Shown: positions 14,632 through 23,645 of the stretch, in pieces | Layout of the letters: every line of letters starts with the position of its first letter | Position numbering within the stretch: position 1 is the stretch's first letter | From: an uncultured Ruminiclostridium sp. | GTDB lineage: Bacteria; Bacillota; Clostridia; Oscillospirales; Ruminococcaceae | DNA length: 37,754 nucleotides | NCBI GenBank assembly: GCA_934454635.1 | Contig: CAKSFR010000021.1 | Coordinates: forward strand, 1-37,754 | Direction of reading: 5' to 3' | Position numbers and translations under genes: made by a program | Notes under the pieces: model-generated | What the model was told of the DNA's origin: nothing | Database searches by the model: none | What the model saw: the letters and a program-made list of their open reading frames with translations, nothing else

Positions 14632-15441
14632 ATGAAAAAACTCAAAGCCATTGCGGCAGGCGTATTATCAGCCGCGCTTATCATCACAGCGGCGGGCTGC
14701 GGAAAAACAGAAGCGGGAACAGTCGCGACCGACGGCTCTACATCTATGGAAAAGGTTATCGGCGCGCTCGGCGAGGCTTTTTCGGAAAAGAACAGCGACA
14801 TACAGTTCACTTATAACCCCACGGGCTCGGGTTCGGGAATTACCGCGGTAAGCGAGGGTCGCTGCGACATCGGACTTTCCTCCCGCGCTCTCAAGGACGA
14901 TGAAAAATCAACTCTTACGGGAACGGTTCTTGCATACGACGGTATCGCGATCATCGTAAATCCCGCAAACACGATCAACGACCTCGACACCGATACGATC
15001 GCGAAGATTTTTACGGGCGAAATTAAGAACTGGAGCGAAGTCGGCGGAACCAACGGCGAAATTGTCCTTATCGGACGTGAAGCGGGAAGCGGAACACGCG
15101 ACGGCTTTGAATCCGTTACCGGCACGACGGACAACTGCGCATACCGTCAGGAGCTTACATCAACGGGCGACGTTATCACGACGGTCGCAAGCAACCCCAA
15201 CGCGATAGGCTATGCGTCTCTCGCGGCGATAAAGGACAGTGTAAAGGCGCTTACCGTCGGAGGAATCGTTCCCTCGGAGGAAACCGTAAAGGACGGCAGC
15301 TACGCTGTTCAGCGTCCGTTCGTACTTGTTACCGTAACGGGCAAGGAGCTTTCCGCGGCGGCGCAGAAATTCTTTGACTATGCGCTTTCCGCAGACGCGG
15401 CGGACATTATCAGAGCGGCGGGAGCTGTTCCGGTAGTATAA
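14632..15441 (+). CDS. pstS: Phosphate ABC transporter substrate-binding lipoprotein PstS
   Basis: 269 residues. The lipoprotein signal ends AAGC (Cys23). The mature protein shows the PstS phosphate-binding motifs DGSTSMEKV, NPTGSGSGI, CDIGLSSR, IFTGEIKNW and REAGSGTRDGFE. It captures phosphate outside the cell for PstCA. It is the first gene of a seven-gene unit. The start ATG has AAAAGGAG about 7 bases upstream. Confidence 0.97.
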   Translation: MKKLKAIAAGVLSAALIITAAGCGKTEAGTVATDGSTSMEKVIGALGEAFSEKNSDIQFTYNPTGSGSGITAVSEGRCDIGLSSRALKDDEKSTLTGTVLAYDGIAIIVNPANTINDLDTDTIAKIFTGEIKNWSEVGGTNGEIVLIGREAGSGTRDGFESVTGTTDNCAYRQELTSTGDVITTVASNPNAIGYASLAAIKDSVKALTVGGIVPSEETVKDGSYAVQRPFVLVTVTGKELSAAAQKFFDYALSADAADIIRAAGAVPVV

Positions 15442-15527
15442 AATCAACACCAACTAAAAGTAAATCTCCGCCGAAAACCGCGCAGGGCAATCCGAGCGCG
15501 GTATCGGCATAGAAAGGAAATCAGACA

Positions 15528-16394
15528 GTGAACAGACGAAAAGCCGTTGAAACGGCAATACACGGCGTATTCCTGATACTCGGGCTTGTAACGGTCGCGG
15601 CGGTGCTTGTAATAACGGTCTACCTCGTGATTTCGGGAATACCCGCGATAAGCAAAATAGGCATAGTCGATTTTCTGTTTAATCCGGAGTGGAAATCGAC
15701 TGCGGCAGAGCCGTCCTACGGAATACTCGGCTTCCTGCTTACGAGCGTTTACGGCACGGCGGGTGCAATTGTTATCGGAACGCCGATAGGCTTCTTCACG
15801 GCGGTATTTCTCTCGAAACTCGCACCGAAAAAGCTCCGCGCGGTCGCGGAAGAGGCGGTGAGCCTGCTTGCGGGGATACCCTCGGTCGTATACGGCCTTG
15901 TCGGAATGCTGGTGCTCGTCCCCGCGATAAGGGAAATTTTCGGAGTTCCCGACGGCGCGAGTCTGCTTGCGGCGATAATCGTGCTTAGCGTAATGGTTCT
16001 CCCGTCCATAATAAAGGTATCGCTCAACGCGCTCGACGCTGTTCCGCGCGAATATGAGGAGGCTTCTCTTGCGCTCGGCGCAACGCCTGTCGAAACATAT
16101 TTCCGCGTATCGGTAAAGGCTGCGCGCGACGGTATCGCCGCGGCGGTCGTTCTCGGAACGGGGCGCGCTATCGGCGAAGCAATGGCGGTAATGATGGTTT
16201 CGGGAAATGCGCCGAATATGCCCTCGCTTTTCGAGAGCGTGCGCTTCCTGACAACTGCGGTCGCCAGCGAAATGTCTTATTCGTCGGGACTTCAGCGGCA
16301 GGCGCTGTTCTCGATCGCGTTGGTGCTGTTCCTGTTCATTATGCTGATAAACGCCGTGCTGAACTTCTTCATGAAGCGCAAGGGGGAGAAATAA
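15528..16394 (+). CDS. pstC: Phosphate ABC transporter permease PstC
   Basis: 288 residues with six membrane helices and the binding-protein-dependent permease loop EEASLALGATPVETYFRVSV. The LAGIPSVVYGLVGM motif is typical of PstC/PstA. It starts at GTG 15528 with AGAAAGGAAAT upstream and lies 86 bp after pstS. It forms the membrane channel with PstA. Confidence 0.96.
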   Translation: MNRRKAVETAIHGVFLILGLVTVAAVLVITVYLVISGIPAISKIGIVDFLFNPEWKSTAAEPSYGILGFLLTSVYGTAGAIVIGTPIGFFTAVFLSKLAPKKLRAVAEEAVSLLAGIPSVVYGLVGMLVLVPAIREIFGVPDGASLLAAIIVLSVMVLPSIIKVSLNALDAVPREYEEASLALGATPVETYFRVSVKAARDGIAAAVVLGTGRAIGEAMAVMMVSGNAPNMPSLFESVRFLTTAVASEMSYSSGLQRQALFSIALVLFLFIMLINAVLNFFMKRKGEK

Positions 16395-16395
16395 A

Positions 16396-17259
16396 ATGAG
16401 CGAAAAAGGAATTTCAAAAAAAAGGCGGCTTTATATTATCGGAATGAAAGCGCTTATGGCGGTTTCTGCGGGAATAACGTTTCTGCTGGTTATTTTCATG
16501 ATAGTTTACGTCATGTGCAAGGGCGTTCCGAACATATCGTGGGAGCTGCTTTCGACTGCGCCGAGCTACCTTTCGGACAGGATAGGCATTCTCCCCGACA
16601 TTCTTAACACGCTTTACGTTATCCTCGCGGCGCTTGTGATAGTTCTCCCGCTCGGGACGGGCGCGGCGGTATATCTTACCGAATACGCGAAGAACAAACG
16701 CCTTGTCGGCATTATAGAATATGCGGCGGAAACGCTTTCGGGCATTCCGTCGGTAATATACGGTCTGGTCGGAATGCTTCTTTTCTGTCAGTTTTTCGGT
16801 ATGAAGACCTCGCTTATGGCGGGCGTTCTGACGCTTGTTATAATGAACCTGCCGACGATAATGCGCACAACGCAGGAAAGCCTTAAAACCGTTCCGCAGA
16901 GCTACCGCGAGGGCGCGTTCGGGCTTGGCGCGGGGAAGTGGCGCGTTATACGGACGGTCGTTCTCCCCGGGTGCGTTGACGGCATAATAACGGGCTGTAT
17001 CCTCTCGACGGGGCGTATCCTCGGAGAATCGGCGGCGCTTCTGTTTACGGCGGGCTTCGCCCATACGCTTAACGGGCTTATCGAGGGACTTTCAAGCTCG
17101 GGCTGTACGCTTACTGTCGCGCTTTACGTCTACGCAAAGGAACAGGGCGAATTTGGCGTCGCTTTTGCGATAGCGGCAATACTTATGGTAATGACGCTTA
17201 TAATAAATCTTGCCGCAGACCTTGTCGGCAGATATTTCAAAAAAAGGAGGAGCCTATGA
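16396..17259 (+). CDS. pstA: Phosphate ABC transporter permease PstA
   Basis: 287 residues, six membrane helices, [14 protein letters not shown] and the permease loop [21 protein letters not shown]. It starts one base after the pstC stop, with ribosome site AAGGGGGAG inside the end of pstC. The C-terminus overlaps pstB by 4 bases, indicating translational coupling. It pairs with PstC. Confidence 0.96.
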   Translation: MSEKGISKKRRLYIIGMKALMAVSAGITFLLVIFMIVYVMCKGVPNISWELLSTAPSYLSDRIGILPDILNTLYVILAALVIVLPLGTGAAVYLTEYAKNKRLVGIIEYAAETLSGIPSVIYGLVGMLLFCQFFGMKTSLMAGVLTLVIMNLPTIMRTTQESLKTVPQSYREGAFGLGAGKWRVIRTVVLPGCVDGIITGCILSTGRILGESAALLFTAGFAHTLNGLIEGLSSSGCTLTVALYVYAKEQGEFGVAFAIAAILMVMTLIINLAADLVGRYFKKRRSL

Positions 17260-18011
17260 ACAGTATAATAACCGTCAAGGACCTCAATCTTTATTACGGC
17301 GCGGCTCACGCGCTTAAAAACGTGAACATAGACATTGCAGAAAACGGCATAACCGCGCTTATAGGACCGTCCGGCTGCGGAAAATCGACATTTCTCAAAA
17401 CGCTCAACCGAATGAACGACCTTATCCCGGGAGTACGCATCGAGGGCGACGTTCGCTATAACGGTATGGACATTTTCGGTAAAAATATCGATGTAAACGA
17501 GCTGCGCAGGGAAATAGGCATGGTTTTTCAGAAGCCGAACCCGTTCCCGATGAGTATTTACGACAATATCGCCTACGGACCGCGCACCCACGGCATAAAG
17601 AACAAAGCCACGCTTGACGAAATTGTCGAGGAGTCGCTTACGGGCGCGGCGATATGGGACGAAGTAAAGGACAGACTGAAAAAATCGGCGCTCGGGCTTT
17701 CGGGCGGACAGCAGCAGCGTCTGTGCATTGCGCGCGCTCTCGCGGTAAAGCCGAAAATACTGCTTATGGACGAACCGACAAGCGCGCTCGACCCGATTTC
17801 AACTTCTAAGATAGAAGACCTTGCAGTCGAGCTGAAAAAATGCTATACTATTGTTATAGTTACCCATAATATGCAGCAGGCTGTACGAATTTCTGACGAC
17901 ACGGCGTTTTTCCTCCTCGGAGAGCTTATCGAATACGGAAATACCGAGAAAATGTTCTCAATGCCGCAGGATAAGCGCACGGAAGACTATATTACGGGAA
18001 GGTTCGGTTAA
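17256..18011 (+). CDS. pstB: Phosphate ABC transporter ATPase PstB
   Basis: 251 residues. Walker [10 protein letters not shown] (about 37-45), Q-loop [19 protein letters not shown], signature LSGGQQQRL, Walker [13 protein letters not shown] and H-loop [13 protein letters not shown] is diagnostic of PstB. It powers phosphate import. The start ATG overlaps the pstA stop (ATGA). Confidence 0.98.
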   Translation: MNSIITVKDLNLYYGAAHALKNVNIDIAENGITALIGPSGCGKSTFLKTLNRMNDLIPGVRIEGDVRYNGMDIFGKNIDVNELRREIGMVFQKPNPFPMSIYDNIAYGPRTHGIKNKATLDEIVEESLTGAAIWDEVKDRLKKSALGLSGGQQQRLCIARALAVKPKILLMDEPTSALDPISTSKIEDLAVELKKCYTIVIVTHNMQQAVRISDDTAFFLLGELIEYGNTEKMFSMPQDKRTEDYITGRFG

Positions 18012-18012
18012 T

Positions 18013-18666
18013 ATGAGAAACAGGTTTGACGAACAGCTTGAGCTGCTTAACAAAAAGATGATCGAAATGGGCGCGCTCTGCGAAAGCGTTATCGCGTCCG
18101 CTTCAAAAGCGCTTATCGAGGGGAATTGCGACCTTGCGAAGCGGGTTTCGCCCGCGGACGAGGAGATAGACCACCTCGAGCACGACATCGAAACGATATG
18201 CCTGCGGCTGCTTTTACAGCAGCAGCCCGTCGCAAGCGACCTGCGCCAGATTTCCGCCGCGCTGAAGATGATAACTGATATGGAGCGTATCGGCGATCAG
18301 GCTGAGGATATCGCGGAGATAATAAAGTTCCTCGGCGGGCGCACGGGCGCGGAATGCCTTGAAATAAAGGACATGGCGCTTTCGACGATAAAAATGGTCA
18401 ACAACAGCGTCGAGGCGTATGTAAAGCGCGACACCGCGCTTGCCGAGGCGGTTATCGCCGCAGACGACACGGTTGACGCGTATTTCAATTCGGTAAAAAA
18501 TTCGCTTATCGCGCTTATTGCGGCAAATCCCGCAGACGGCGAATATGCGATAGATCTGCTTATGATAGCAAAATATTTTGAACGTATCGGCGACCACGCC
18601 GTAAATATCGCGGAATGGGTGGTTTTTGCCGTTACGGGAATACACAAGGGAGAAGCTGAGCTATGA
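18013..18666 (+). CDS. phoU: Phosphate signalling protein PhoU
   Basis: 217 residues forming two three-helix bundles, each with the PhoU metal-binding pattern: EEIDHLEHDIETICL with DLRQISAALKMITDMERIGDQAEDIA in the first, and a second YFERIGDHAVNIAEW. It restrains PhoR kinase activity when the transporter senses enough phosphate. It starts one base after pstB and overlaps the response regulator by 4 bases. Confidence 0.96.
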   Translation: MRNRFDEQLELLNKKMIEMGALCESVIASASKALIEGNCDLAKRVSPADEEIDHLEHDIETICLRLLLQQQPVASDLRQISAALKMITDMERIGDQAEDIAEIIKFLGGRTGAECLEIKDMALSTIKMVNNSVEAYVKRDTALAEAVIAADDTVDAYFNSVKNSLIALIAANPADGEYAIDLLMIAKYFERIGDHAVNIAEWVVFAVTGIHKGEAEL

Positions 18667-19340
18667 TCTGGTGCGTTGACGACGATGACGCTATAAGGGA
18701 TATCGAAGTATATGCCCTTAAATCCACGGGATATGAAGCGGAGGGATTTTCCTGCGCGGCGGATATGTTTTCCGCGCTCGCAGAAAAGCTGCCGCAGCTT
18801 GTGATACTCGACATAATGATGCCGGGAGAGGACGGCATAGGCGTTCTCAGAAGGCTGCGCGGCGACCCGAAAACGAAGAATATCCCCGTTATAATGGCGA
18901 CTGCAAAGGGCACGGAGATGGACACTATCGAAGCGCTCGACCTCGGCGCGGACGATTATCTTATAAAGCCGTTCGGCGTTATGGAGATGATCTCGCGGGT
19001 AAAGGCGGTTCTGCGCCGCTGTAAGCCCGCCGAGGAAAACGAGGTCCTTACGGCGGGAAAAATCGTCCTCAGCGAAACCGAACGCACAGTCGCGGTAAAC
19101 GGCGAAAAAACCGCGCTTACATATAAGGAGTTTGAGCTTCTCCGCCTTTTCATGAAGCATAAGGGGACGGTTTTTTCGCGTGAAAGGCTGCTCTCCGAGG
19201 TGTGGGGGACGGATTACTTCGGCGAGACCCGAACCGTCGATATGCACATAAAGACCCTGCGGAAAAAGCTGGGCGAATGCGGAAAATATATCGAAACGGT
19301 GATAAATGTCGGGTATCGCTTTGTTGTCGGAGGCGATTAA
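18663..19340 (+). CDS. phoB: Phosphate response regulator (PhoB/PhoP, OmpR family)
   Basis: 225 residues. The receiver domain (1-115) has the acidic pocket DDDD (7-10), phospho-acceptor Asp in LVILDIMMPGEDG, ATAKG and the Lys in DDYLIKPFG. The C-terminal winged helix (about 128-225) has TYKEFELLRLF, LLSEVWG, RTVDMHIKTLRKKLG and YIETVINVGYRF, as in OmpR/PhoB DNA-binding domains. It should bind the TTTACA repeats upstream of pstS. The start ATG overlaps the phoU stop. B. subtilis nomenclature would be PhoP. Confidence 0.92.
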   Translation: MIWCVDDDDAIRDIEVYALKSTGYEAEGFSCAADMFSALAEKLPQLVILDIMMPGEDGIGVLRRLRGDPKTKNIPVIMATAKGTEMDTIEALDLGADDYLIKPFGVMEMISRVKAVLRRCKPAEENEVLTAGKIVLSETERTVAVNGEKTALTYKEFELLRLFMKHKGTVFSRERLLSEVWGTDYFGETRTVDMHIKTLRKKLGECGKYIETVINVGYRFVVGGD

Positions 19341-20984
19341 ATGGCAAAAAAGATATTCAGATCGATTATTCTTGTATCATTTGCGGTTCTGCTGACAAGC
19401 ATCGTGCTGATAATGGGCGTAATGTACGGCTATTTCACACGGATAAGCGAGGGTCAGCTGAAAACCGAGCTTGAAATAGCTTCACAGGGCGTTGCCTCGG
19501 GCGGAACGGACTACCTCGCGCAGATAAGCGAGCAGGCGCGGTTCACATGGATAGCCGCCGACGGAACGGTCATATTCGACAGTGCGGGAGCTACCGAAAA
19601 TCACGCCGACCGCGAGGAAGTTGTTGAGGCACTCAGAAGTGGCGAGGGAAGCAGCTATCGCTATTCCTCGACGCTCACGGAAAAGACCGTATACTCCGCG
19701 AAAAGGCTGTCGGACGGGACGGTTCTGCGTATTTCGTCGTCGTATGTGACCGCGCTTTCGCTGGCTATGGGCATAGTTCAGCCGATAGCGGTCACGGTTA
19801 TTGTCGCGGTAATACTCTCGGCGCTGCTTTCCTCGAGGATTGCGAAAAAAATTGTCGAGCCGCTGAAAAAACTCGACCTTGAAAATCCTCTCGAAACCGA
19901 TTCGTATGAGGAACTTGCGCCCGTTCTGGGCAGGCTGAGAGTTCAGCAGAGGCAAATAAACGCTTACATTGCCGAGCTGAAGCAAAAAAAGGAAGAATTT
20001 GACCGAATTTCGGACAGCATGAGCGAGGGGCTCGTGCTTGTCGGAAAAAATGATAAAATAATAAGCATAAACAAGGCGGCGCGCCGCATTTTCGGCTGTT
20101 CGGGCGACCCGACGGGCGAGAACTTCATGACGGTAGAGCACAGCGCGGAGATGAACCACGCGGTCGAAACGGCGCTTTCGGGCAAGCACAGCGAGTTTAA
20201 AAAGCAGATAGGCGGACTTGAATATCAGTTCGACCTCAGCGCGATAGAAACGGACGGCGAAACGCTCGGCGTGGTTATTCTTGCTTTTGATATTACCGAC
20301 CGTGAATTTGCCGAACGCAACCGCCGCGAATTTACCGCGAACGTTTCGCACGAGCTGAAGACCCCGTTACAGTCGATAATCGGCAGCGCAGAGTTGCTCG
20401 AAAACGGCATGGTAAAGGCGGAGGACGCCGCGCGCTTCGTGAGCCACATCAGAACCGACGCGCAGCGCCTGCTCAATCTGATAAACGACATAATCCGACT
20501 TTCGCAGCTTGACGAGAATGCGCCTGCCGCCGCGGAAAGCTTCCGCCTTTGCGACGCCGCGCGCGAGGTCTGCGAAAGCCTTGCGCCCGCAGCCGAGGCG
20601 AAGAATATCTCGCTAAGCAGCTCGGGCGGGGAAATTCAGCTTGAAAGCGTCCGCAGGTACGTTTACGAGATTATCTATAACCTCGCGGACAACGCGATAA
20701 AATATGGCAGAGAGGGCGGATTTGTGCGCATAGACATGACCTCCGACGAAAACAGCGCCGTTATAACTGTTTCAGACAACGGCGAGGGTATTGCGCCAGA
20801 GGATCAGACGCGCATTTTCGAGCGGTTCTACCGCGTGGACAAGAGCCATTCGCGCGCTTCGGGCGGAACGGGACTGGGACTTTCTATCGTCAAGCACAGC
20901 GTTCAGTACCTCGGCGGAACGGTCGCGGTAAAGAGCGTTAAGGGCGAAGGCTCGGAGTTCACCGTAACGCTCCCGATTAAATAA
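19341..20984 (+). CDS. phoR: Phosphate sensor histidine kinase
   Basis: 547 residues. A membrane segment (about 7-30), an extracellular loop (about 31-140), a second membrane segment (about 141-165), a PAS-like domain (about 220-325; SMSEGLVLVGKNDKIISINKAARRIFG spans it), HisKA with the phospho-His in NVSHELKTPL, and HATPase_c with N box NLADNAIKYG, G1 VSDNGEGIAPED and G2 GTGLGLSIV. It directly abuts the response regulator gene (TAA then ATG). The extracellular loop length matches PhoR kinases that read transporter state through PhoU. This is the last gene of the pst unit; no clear terminator follows. Confidence 0.92.
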   Translation: MAKKIFRSIILVSFAVLLTSIVLIMGVMYGYFTRISEGQLKTELEIASQGVASGGTDYLAQISEQARFTWIAADGTVIFDSAGATENHADREEVVEALRSGEGSSYRYSSTLTEKTVYSAKRLSDGTVLRISSSYVTALSLAMGIVQPIAVTVIVAVILSALLSSRIAKKIVEPLKKLDLENPLETDSYEELAPVLGRLRVQQRQINAYIAELKQKKEEFDRISDSMSEGLVLVGKNDKIISINKAARRIFGCSGDPTGENFMTVEHSAEMNHAVETALSGKHSEFKKQIGGLEYQFDLSAIETDGETLGVVILAFDITDREFAERNRREFTANVSHELKTPLQSIIGSAELLENGMVKAEDAARFVSHIRTDAQRLLNLINDIIRLSQLDENAPAAAESFRLCDAAREVCESLAPAAEAKNISLSSSGGEIQLESVRRYVYEIIYNLADNAIKYGREGGFVRIDMTSDENSAVITVSDNGEGIAPEDQTRIFERFYRVDKSHSRASGGTGLGLSIVKHSVQYLGGTVAVKSVKGEGSEFTVTLPIK

Positions 20985-21026
20985 GCTTTTCTTCATTTCT
21001 GTTTCAATGTATAACATATCCGCCGT

Positions 21027-21374
21027 ATGAAAGCGCTTGAAAGAAAAATGTGGGAGGCGGCGAAAAACCGTGACAGCGGTGGATTTTTGGCGGTCGTGGA
21101 CGCCGACGCGGTAATGGTCTGCGGCGGATATCGCTGTTCGGGAGCGGATTACGCGCGGATAATCGGCGAATTTGACTGCGCGGAATACACGATAACTGGC
21201 TTTGAGGTCGTTTCTGAGAGCGAAACCTCGGCTCAGGTGCACTATGTTATCGAAACCAAAGCGGCAATGCCCGAAAACAGCGACCTTGCGGGCGCGTTCC
21301 ACATTACAACGACGTGGGAAAAGCGCGGGGACGAATGGAAAGCCGTTTTCAACATGGATTCGCGAATAATGTAA
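21027..21374 (+). CDS. NTF2-like/SnoaL-fold small protein
   Basis: 115 residues with the DUF4440/SnoaL-like cone-fold pattern: an N-terminal helix pair (ALERKMWEAAKNRDSGGFLAVVD interrupted), VVDADAVMVCGG, then strands ending TTTWEKRGDEWKAVFNMDS. Such proteins bind small ligands or act as minor enzymes; the function cannot be named. It starts 42 bp after phoR. No ribosome site is visible before the ATG; TATAAC lies 15 bases upstream, so a leaderless transcript is possible. Confidence 0.75.
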   Translation: MKALERKMWEAAKNRDSGGFLAVVDADAVMVCGGYRCSGADYARIIGEFDCAEYTITGFEVVSESETSAQVHYVIETKAAMPENSDLAGAFHITTTWEKRGDEWKAVFNMDSRIM

Positions 21375-21418
21375 TACCGATTCTTATACGTTGTTTATAG
21401 GGAGATTGAAAACAATGT

Positions 21419-21460
21419 AAACGTTTTATATTGTTGACGGTGAATTTGTATAAAACGTTT
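21419..21460. promoter_or_regulatory. 12-bp perfect inverted repeat, candidate operator
   Basis: AAACGTTTTATA (21419-21430) and TATAAAACGTTT (21449-21460) are perfectly complementary across an 18-bp spacer. Each half holds the AACGTT core typical of LacI/CcpA-type operators (the left reads TGTAAACGTTTTAT, close to a cre site). It lies 34 bp upstream of the -35 box of the surface protein promoter. Confidence 0.55.
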
Positions 21461-21493
21461 TCACGGGCAGGAAATTTTTGTGCAAATTGCGGA

Positions 21494-21522
21494 TTGATAA
21501 TCTTACCTTATTAAGTTATAAT
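21494..21522 (+). promoter_or_regulatory. Promoter of the SPDTG surface protein
   Basis: TTGATA (21494-21499), 17-bp spacer, TATAAT (21517-21522). A leader of about 55 bases runs to a strong GGAGGA ribosome site before the ATG at 21583. Confidence 0.85.
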
Positions 21523-21582
21523 GAATTTAAAGCTGTAAAAAGCACAATTTACGGCATTTTAAAAAACATGGAGGATACTCAA

Positions 21583-22446
21583 ATGAAATTAAGAAAAATA
21601 TTAGCAGGCGCTATGGCTGCTGCCGTAGCCGTATCTGCAATGGCGGTTTCCGCTTCGGCTTTTGCCGACAGCTACACAGCAACCCTCGGTTTTGCCGATG
21701 ATTCATGGGCTGCTCAGGACTGGGCTACCACCTGCGAAATTACAGGTGACGGTACATACTCGATCACTTCCAACTGCCTTTTCGACGTTATTGACGAAGA
21801 TACAGGCGAAGAGGTTAAGGAACCCGCAGCAGGCGCAGGCATCAAGGTAATGGTTGTTGACATTGCGAAGCTTGGCGCAGACCTCGGAATAAACGTTGCT
21901 CCCGAAGACGCTGCTGCTGATGACGATTCATGGAAGTACGCTACCGGCGACGTTAAAGTTACAGACGTAAAGCTGACAAGCGGCGATAAGGAATTTGCAA
22001 TCGACCAGTCCAAAATCAAGGTTGGCGATACCGAAAGCAAGGGCAACCTTCGTATAGAAATTTACAACTCTTTTGGACCCACTACTGTAAGCGAAGCTTA
22101 CGACGCTTCCGTTTCTCCTCTTGATCCTTCTACTTTCGGCTTCCTTGCTGAAGATCAGTTCACGATCACATTCACAATTTCCGGTCTTAACGGCGAAGCT
22201 GCTGCCGATGAAGCTGTTGACGCTGCTGACGACGTAGCTGCTGATGAAGCAAACGAAGCTGTTACACTTCCCGCGACCGACGAAGAAACACCCGCTGCTG
22301 ACGAGGCACCCGCTGCCGGCGAGGTTGACGCTGCTACAGATTCCGCAAAGGGCTCTCCTGATACAGGCGTTGCTGACGTAGCTGCTGTTGCAGGTCTTGC
22401 AATCGTTGCCGCAGGCGCAGTTCTCGTATCCAAGAAGAGAAAGTAA
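21583..22446 (+). CDS. Secreted surface protein with SPDTG sorting signal
   Basis: 287 residues. A cleavable signal peptide (about 1-28, ending SASAFA) is followed by a beta-rich domain (about 29-205) of unknown family with a cohesin/carbohydrate-module-like feel (TATLGFADDSW, GITVMVVDIAKL-like strands), an acidic Ala/Asp/Glu/Pro linker (about 208-255), SPDTG (258-262), a hydrophobic segment and KKRK. This is a complete cell wall sorting signal; SPDTG fits the (S/P)PXTG motif of Clostridioides difficile class B sortase. The three sortases of this window are obvious candidate partners. Codon use (GCT, GAA, GTT) is more biased than in neighbours, suggesting high expression. The frame extends upstream to 21478, but only 21583 follows GGAGG. 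Confidence 0.88.
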   Translation: MKLRKILAGAMAAAVAVSAMAVSASAFADSYTATLGFADDSWAAQDWATTCEITGDGTYSITSNCLFDVIDEDTGEEVKEPAAGAGIKVMVVDIAKLGADLGINVAPEDAAADDDSWKYATGDVKVTDVKLTSGDKEFAIDQSKIKVGDTESKGNLRIEIYNSFGPTTVSEAYDASVSPLDPSTFGFLAEDQFTITFTISGLNGEAAADEAVDAADDVAADEANEAVTLPATDEETPAADEAPAAGEVDAATDSAKGSPDTGVADVAAVAGLAIVAAGAVLVSKKRK

Positions 22447-22462
22447 TACAACCGATGTATGA

Positions 22463-22497
22463 GCGTCCGCTCCCGTTTTTTCGGGGGCGGCGTTTTT
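22463..22497 (+). terminator. Terminator of the surface protein gene
   Basis: A GC-rich stem of about 10 bp with G:U pairs (CGTCCGCTCCCG with CGGGGGCGGCG) is followed by TTTTT. Confidence 0.85.
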
Positions 22498-22517
22498 ATG
22501 TGCAAAAACGATTTTTG

Positions 22518-22560
22518 TTGACAAAGCCTTAAAAAATGGGTATAATAACGTTAGCGTTAT
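22518..22560 (+). promoter_or_regulatory. nadA promoter with overlapping palindrome
   Basis: TTGACA (22518-22523), 17-bp spacer, TATAAT (22541-22546). ATAACG-TTAG-CGTTAT (22545-22560) is a perfect 6-bp palindrome over the expected transcription start, a repressor position. The regulator is not identified. Confidence 0.75.
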
Positions 22561-22594
22561 TTCGGCGCGTTTATTCTTAAAAAAGAGGTTTTTT

Positions 22595-23506
22595 ATGAAC
22601 ATCACTCAAATGCAGGAGGAAATACTCCGCCTAAAAAAAGAAAACGATTTTTGCATTCTTGCACATATTTATCAGAACCGCGAAATAGTCGAAATTGCCG
22701 ATTACGTCGGCGATTCGTTCGGACTGAGCCGTCAGGCGGCAAAAGCGCCGCAGAAAAATATTCTCATGTGCGGCGTTCGCTTTATGGCAGAAACGGTCAA
22801 GCTCCTTTCGCCCGAAAAGCGCGTTTATCTGAGCAATCCGACCGCGGGCTGCCCTATGGCTGAACAGCTCGATATCGATCTGCTCCGTGCGCTCAAGGCG
22901 CAGTACCCCGATTACACCGTTGCGGCTTATATCAATACCACGTCCGAGCTTAAAACCGAGTGCGACGTGTGCGTTACGTCTGCGTCGGCGGTCGATATTC
23001 TCCGCAAGGTCGAAAACAACAACATTCTCTTTATTCCCGACATTAACCTCGGTCAGTTCGTTCAGAAGCAGCTACCCGAGAAGAATTTTAAGCTTATTCA
23101 GGGCGGCTGTCCGACCCACGCGCGTATGTCGAAGCGTGACGTTGATAAGGCGCGCGCGCTTCACCCGAACGCGCTGCTTCTCGTTCACCCCGAATGTACC
23201 CCCGACGTGACCGAGGGCGCAGATTATATCGGAAGCACCACGGGAATCATGAATTTCGCAAAAAATTCCGACAAAAAAGAGTTCATTATCGGTACGGAAA
23301 ACAGTATTGTGTCACATTTGCAGTACGACTGCCCCGAAAAGAAGTTCTATCCGCTCTCTAAGGACTGCGTTTGTCACAATATGCGCGCGACGACTCTTCC
23401 CGAAGTGCTCGGCTGTCTGCGCGGCGAGGGCGAGGAGATAACGCTTTCCGACTATGTTATGGAAAATGCGCGCCGCTGTATCGACGAAATGCTGCGGCTT
23501 GGCTGA
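22595..23506 (+). CDS. nadA: Quinolinate synthase NadA
   Basis: 303 residues, the usual length of the short NadA form. It condenses iminoaspartate with dihydroxyacetone phosphate to quinolinate using a [4Fe-4S] cluster. Motifs: ILAHIYQNREIVEIADYVGDS, CGVRFMAET (cluster Cys), NPTAGCPMA, PDINLGQF, HPEC (cluster Cys), GSTTGIM and C-terminal CVCHNMRATT (cluster Cys). Partners nadB and nadC are not beside it, unlike the common nadABC order; iminoaspartate must come from a gene elsewhere. pncC in this window also belongs to NAD metabolism but is 16 kb away. The start follows AAAGAGG. Confidence 0.96.
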   Translation: MNITQMQEEILRLKKENDFCILAHIYQNREIVEIADYVGDSFGLSRQAAKAPQKNILMCGVRFMAETVKLLSPEKRVYLSNPTAGCPMAEQLDIDLLRALKAQYPDYTVAAYINTTSELKTECDVCVTSASAVDILRKVENNNILFIPDINLGQFVQKQLPEKNFKLIQGGCPTHARMSKRDVDKARALHPNALLLVHPECTPDVTEGADYIGSTTGIMNFAKNSDKKEFIIGTENSIVSHLQYDCPEKKFYPLSKDCVCHNMRATTLPEVLGCLRGEGEEITLSDYVMENARRCIDEMLRLG

Positions 23507-23564
23507 AAAATTTCCGTAAATCGATAAAATGTAAATAATTTTTACCTTTTTGAAGCTTAAACGC

Positions 23565-23602
23565 TTGACAGGAATGGCAAATTTTGCTATAATATTCCTG
23601 TC
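23565..23602 (+). promoter_or_regulatory. ABC exporter promoter with 9-bp inverted-repeat operator
   Basis: TTGACA (23565-23570), 17-bp spacer, TATAAT (23588-23593). GACAGGAAT (23567-23575) and ATTCCTGTC (23594-23602) form a perfect inverted repeat that covers the -35 box and the position just after the -10. This is a typical repressor geometry. Confidence 0.75.
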
Positions 23603-23645
23603 AGGCGTAAGCTTTATTTACACAAAAAGAAAAAGGGAGGATAAA

